This document shows positions 31,119 to 32,826 of a stretch of 32,826 bases of DNA, piece by piece. The notes under the pieces are model-generated. The model ran no database searches. It was not told the origin of the DNA and saw only the letters and a program-made list of their open reading frames with translations. Within the stretch, counting starts at the first letter, position 1; each line of letters opens with the position of its first letter. The DNA is taken from assembly GCA_027314595.1 (NCBI GenBank), contig DAHVAN010000135.1, positions 1-32,826 of the forward strand, written 5' to 3'. This DNA is from Actinomycetota bacterium (GTDB lineage: Bacteria > Actinomycetota > Actinomycetes > Streptosporangiales > Streptosporangiaceae). The translations under genes and the position numbers were made by a program.

Positions 31119-32219
31119 GTGCCCCTCATCGAGACCAGGGCGGCGGAGCGGTGCCGGTTCGACCAGATCTCCCTTGGCGAGGTGATGCTGCGCCTGGATC
31201 CCGGTGATTTTCGCATCAGGACGGCGCGTTCCTTCCGGGTGTGGGAGGGCGGCGGCGAGTACAACGTCGCGCGCGGACTGCGGCGCTGTTTCGGGCTGCG
31301 GACGTCCGTGGTGACCGCGTTCGCCGACAACGACATCGGACGGCTGGCCGAGGACTGCATCCTGCAGGGCGGCGTCGACACCTCACTCATCCGCTGGGTG
31401 CCCTTCGACGGTGTGGGGCGGGCCGCGCGCAACGGGCTCAACTTCACCGAGCGAGGCTTCGGCGCGCGCGGCGCGCGCGGTGTCTCCGACCGCGGTCACA
31501 CCGCGGCAAGCCAGCTGCGGCCTGGCGACATTGGCTGGGAGCACATCTTCGGCACGCTCGGCGTGCGCTGGTTCCACACCGGCGGCATCTACGCGAGCCT
31601 TTCGCCGTCCGCGGCCGAGGTGGTGGCGGAGGCCGCCCAGGCGGCACGGCGGCACGGCACCGTCGTGTCCTACGACCTCAACTACCGGCCCAGCCTGTGG
31701 AAGTCGATCGGCGGCCAGGCCCGCGCACGGGAGGTGAACCGGGCTCTGGTCGAGCACGTGGACGTGCTGCTCGGCAACGAGGAGGACTTCACCGCCTGCC
31801 TCGGCTTCGAGGTGCCGGACACCGCCGCGGACTACGGCTCGCTCAGCGCCGCGAACTTCAGGCGGATGATCACCGAGGTGACCCGCCAGCTTCCGCACCT
31901 GAAGGCCGTGGCGACGACCTTGCGGGCGGTGCGGTCGGCCACGGTCAACGACTGGGGCGCGGTCACCTGGGCTGGCGGGCAGTTCGCCGAGGCGACGCAC
32001 CGCCCCGGCCTGGAGATCTTCGACCGGGTCGGAGGCGGCGACAGCTTCGCGTCCGGGCTGATCTACGGGCTGATGAGCTTCGATGACCTGGGCATGGCGG
32101 TCGAGTACGGGGCGGCACACGGGGCGCTCGCCATGACGACCCCGGGGGATACATCCATGGCGAGCCTGGCCGAGGTCGATGCGCTCGCGCGTGGCGCGAG
32201 CGCGCGCGTCCAGCGCTGA
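31119..32219 (+). CDS. kdgK: 2-Keto-3-deoxygluconate kinase, PfkB family
   Basis: 366 residues from GTG, with GGGAG about seven bases upstream. A ribokinase-fold enzyme with the N-terminal sugar-binding signature WEGGGEYNVARGL (about 42-54) and the C-terminal anion-hole/catalytic signature DRVGGGDSFASGLIYG (catalytic Asp308). SYDLNYRPSLW and LGNEEDFTACLG are typical of the KDG kinase branch. It phosphorylates 2-keto-3-deoxygluconate at C6 to give KDPG for the aldolase encoded just upstream. Compared with the N-terminal lobe of most relatives there is an extra Gly/Arg/Ala-rich segment (GARGARGVSDRG, near 120-130). The gene's 3' end contains a perfect 10-bp inverted repeat (32181-32203). Confidence 0.93.
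   Translation: MPLIETRAAERCRFDQISLGEVMLRLDPGDFRIRTARSFRVWEGGGEYNVARGLRRCFGLRTSVVTAFADNDIGRLAEDCILQGGVDTSLIRWVPFDGVGRAARNGLNFTERGFGARGARGVSDRGHTAASQLRPGDIGWEHIFGTLGVRWFHTGGIYASLSPSAAEVVAEAAQAARRHGTVVSYDLNYRPSLWKSIGGQARAREVNRALVEHVDVLLGNEEDFTACLGFEVPDTAADYGSLSAANFRRMITEVTRQLPHLKAVATTLRAVRSATVNDWGAVTWAGGQFAEATHRPGLEIFDRVGGGDSFASGLIYGLMSFDDLGMAVEYGAAHGALAMTTPGDTSMASLAEVDALARGASARVQR
32181..32203. repeat. Perfect 10-bp inverted repeat inside the kdgK 3' end
   Basis: GCGCTCGCGC (32181-32190) and GCGCGAGCGC (32194-32203) pair perfectly around GTG, ending 13 bases before the kdgK stop codon. The hairpin would be very stable in the mRNA and may slow ribosomes, protect the 3' end or help terminate. 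Confidence 0.7.
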
Positions 32220-32220
32220 C

Positions 32221-32244
32221 CGGCCGCCGGCCGCCGGCCGCCGG
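32221..32244. repeat. 7-bp tandem repeat after kdgK
   Basis: CGGCCGC is repeated about 3.4 times immediately after the kdgK stop. Each unit contains the palindrome CGGCCG, so the run can fold on itself and may act with the preceding hairpin as a transcription end. There is no T run. Confidence 0.7.
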
Positions 32245-32310
32245 TTCCTGGCGACCTGTTTTCCCAGGCCAGGACGCAGGTTGCGGCTGTTCGCCTTAGT
32301 AGGAAATCCT

Positions 32311-32826
32311 ATGGTGGTGATCGTTCCGCGAGGGCCGGTGGGTCCGCTCGCCGCGCGACGGATGACCGCGCACCGGGTGGTCCTCGCGGCGGCGGCGCTG
32401 ACCACCCTCGTGGCGGCCGCCGTCGGCGCGGCGCTCGCGGCCTTCGCCGGCCAGGCGCTGCCGCAGGCTGTCAGGCACGACCTGACGGTCGCGCCGGGCA
32501 CCTCGATGGCCGCGCAGGCGCCGGTCACCGCCAGCCAGGTGGCGCCCGTCACCGTCGCGCTCAGGCGGGCGGTCGGCGCGGCGATGCCCGGCGTGCCGTT
32601 CGCCTTGTGGCAGGCTTCCTGGTCCGACCCGCTTGGCCTGGTGCCTGGCGCGCTGCCCGCCCATCCGGCCAGCGCCGGCCAGGGGAACACGCCGCTGCTC
32701 GAAGCGGCGGCGATGACCGGCATCACCGCTCACGCGGTGCTGCTGTCCGGCCACTGGCCGCGCGGCGGCCCCGGCGGCCCCGGCGGCCCCGGCGCCGCGG
32801 CCGCGGGGAAGGCGCCCATCCAGGCC
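32311..32826 (+). CDS. FtsX-like ABC transporter permease, 5' part only
   Basis: The first 172 residues of a protein that continues past the window. The ATG follows AGGAAA at a four-base spacing. After a basic N terminus (MVVIVPRGPVGPLAARRMTA) comes one hydrophobic helix (about residues 22-47, VLAAAALTTLVAAAVGAALA). An extracytoplasmic region follows (AVRHDLTVAPGTSMAAQAPV, then WQASWSDPLGLVPGALPAHP). This pattern is that of the very large actinomycete permeases with FtsX/MacB-type domains, which usually work with a separate ATPase. A Pro/Gly repeat (GGPGGPGGPGAAA) interrupts the domain near the window end. No link to the uronate genes is expected. The 90-bp upstream gap should contain its promoter, but no clear one is visible. 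Confidence 0.8.
   Translation, partial: MVVIVPRGPVGPLAARRMTAHRVVLAAAALTTLVAAAVGAALAAFAGQALPQAVRHDLTVAPGTSMAAQAPVTASQVAPVTVALRRAVGAAMPGVPFALWQASWSDPLGLVPGALPAHPASAGQGNTPLLEAAAMTGITAHAVLLSGHWPRGGPGGPGGPGAAAAGKAPIQA

Overview
The window is high-GC DNA with dense, overlapping genes, frequent GTG/TTG starts and strong GGAGG-type ribosome sites. Its protein families (DUF1707, LURP-one-related, LplA/LplB/YtcP-type importer, FtsX-like permease) point to a filamentous actinomycete. Genus cannot be decided from the sequence; a soil plant-biomass degrader of the Streptosporangiales/Catenulisporales/Streptomyces kind fits.

Region 1 (1-10,300) is mixed accessory and housekeeping DNA. A broken tyrosine integrase (249-927) abuts tRNA-Thr(GGU) (1007-1079), the scar of an integrative element. 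Then come a secreted GH25/DUF1906-like protein, a wall-spanning Thr/Pro/Gly-rich membrane protein, a 701-residue mostly disordered membrane protein, an ABC-exporter pseudogene made by an internal deletion that joins an ATPase Walker A to the middle of its permease, the divergent MarR/GbsR-like regulator, a LURP-one-related protein and a DUF1707 protein.

Region 2 (10,371-20,496) is a six-gene minus-strand operon (GH3 - permease - permease - lipoprotein binding protein - DUF624 - GH42) with most junctions overlapping or touching, read away from a divergent LacI regulator. The 228-bp space between GH3 and lacI carries two back-to-back promoters with 17-bp spacers. Each has a TTTCGGAAA-type operator just downstream.

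Region 3 (20,458-32,219) is the uronate half: a seven-gene minus-strand operon (GntR regulator - mannonate dehydratase ManD - uxaC - uxaA - uxuB-type reductase - SGNH esterase - GH67 alpha-glucuronidase) and, divergently, eda-kdgK. An 87-bp spacer with a 16-bp dyad separates gntR from eda. Together these genes encode release of (methyl)glucuronic acid from imported xylo-oligosaccharides (GH67), trimming of the neutral chain (GH3, GH42), and the whole route glucuronate -> fructuronate -> mannonate -> KDG -> KDPG -> pyruvate + glyceraldehyde-3-phosphate. The parts list resembles the aldouronate utilisation cluster known from Paenibacillus. No transporter ATPase and no endoxylanase are present, so these must be encoded elsewhere. 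The substrate assignment is inference from gene content.

Region 4 (32,311-end) starts a partial FtsX-like ABC permease that runs off the window.
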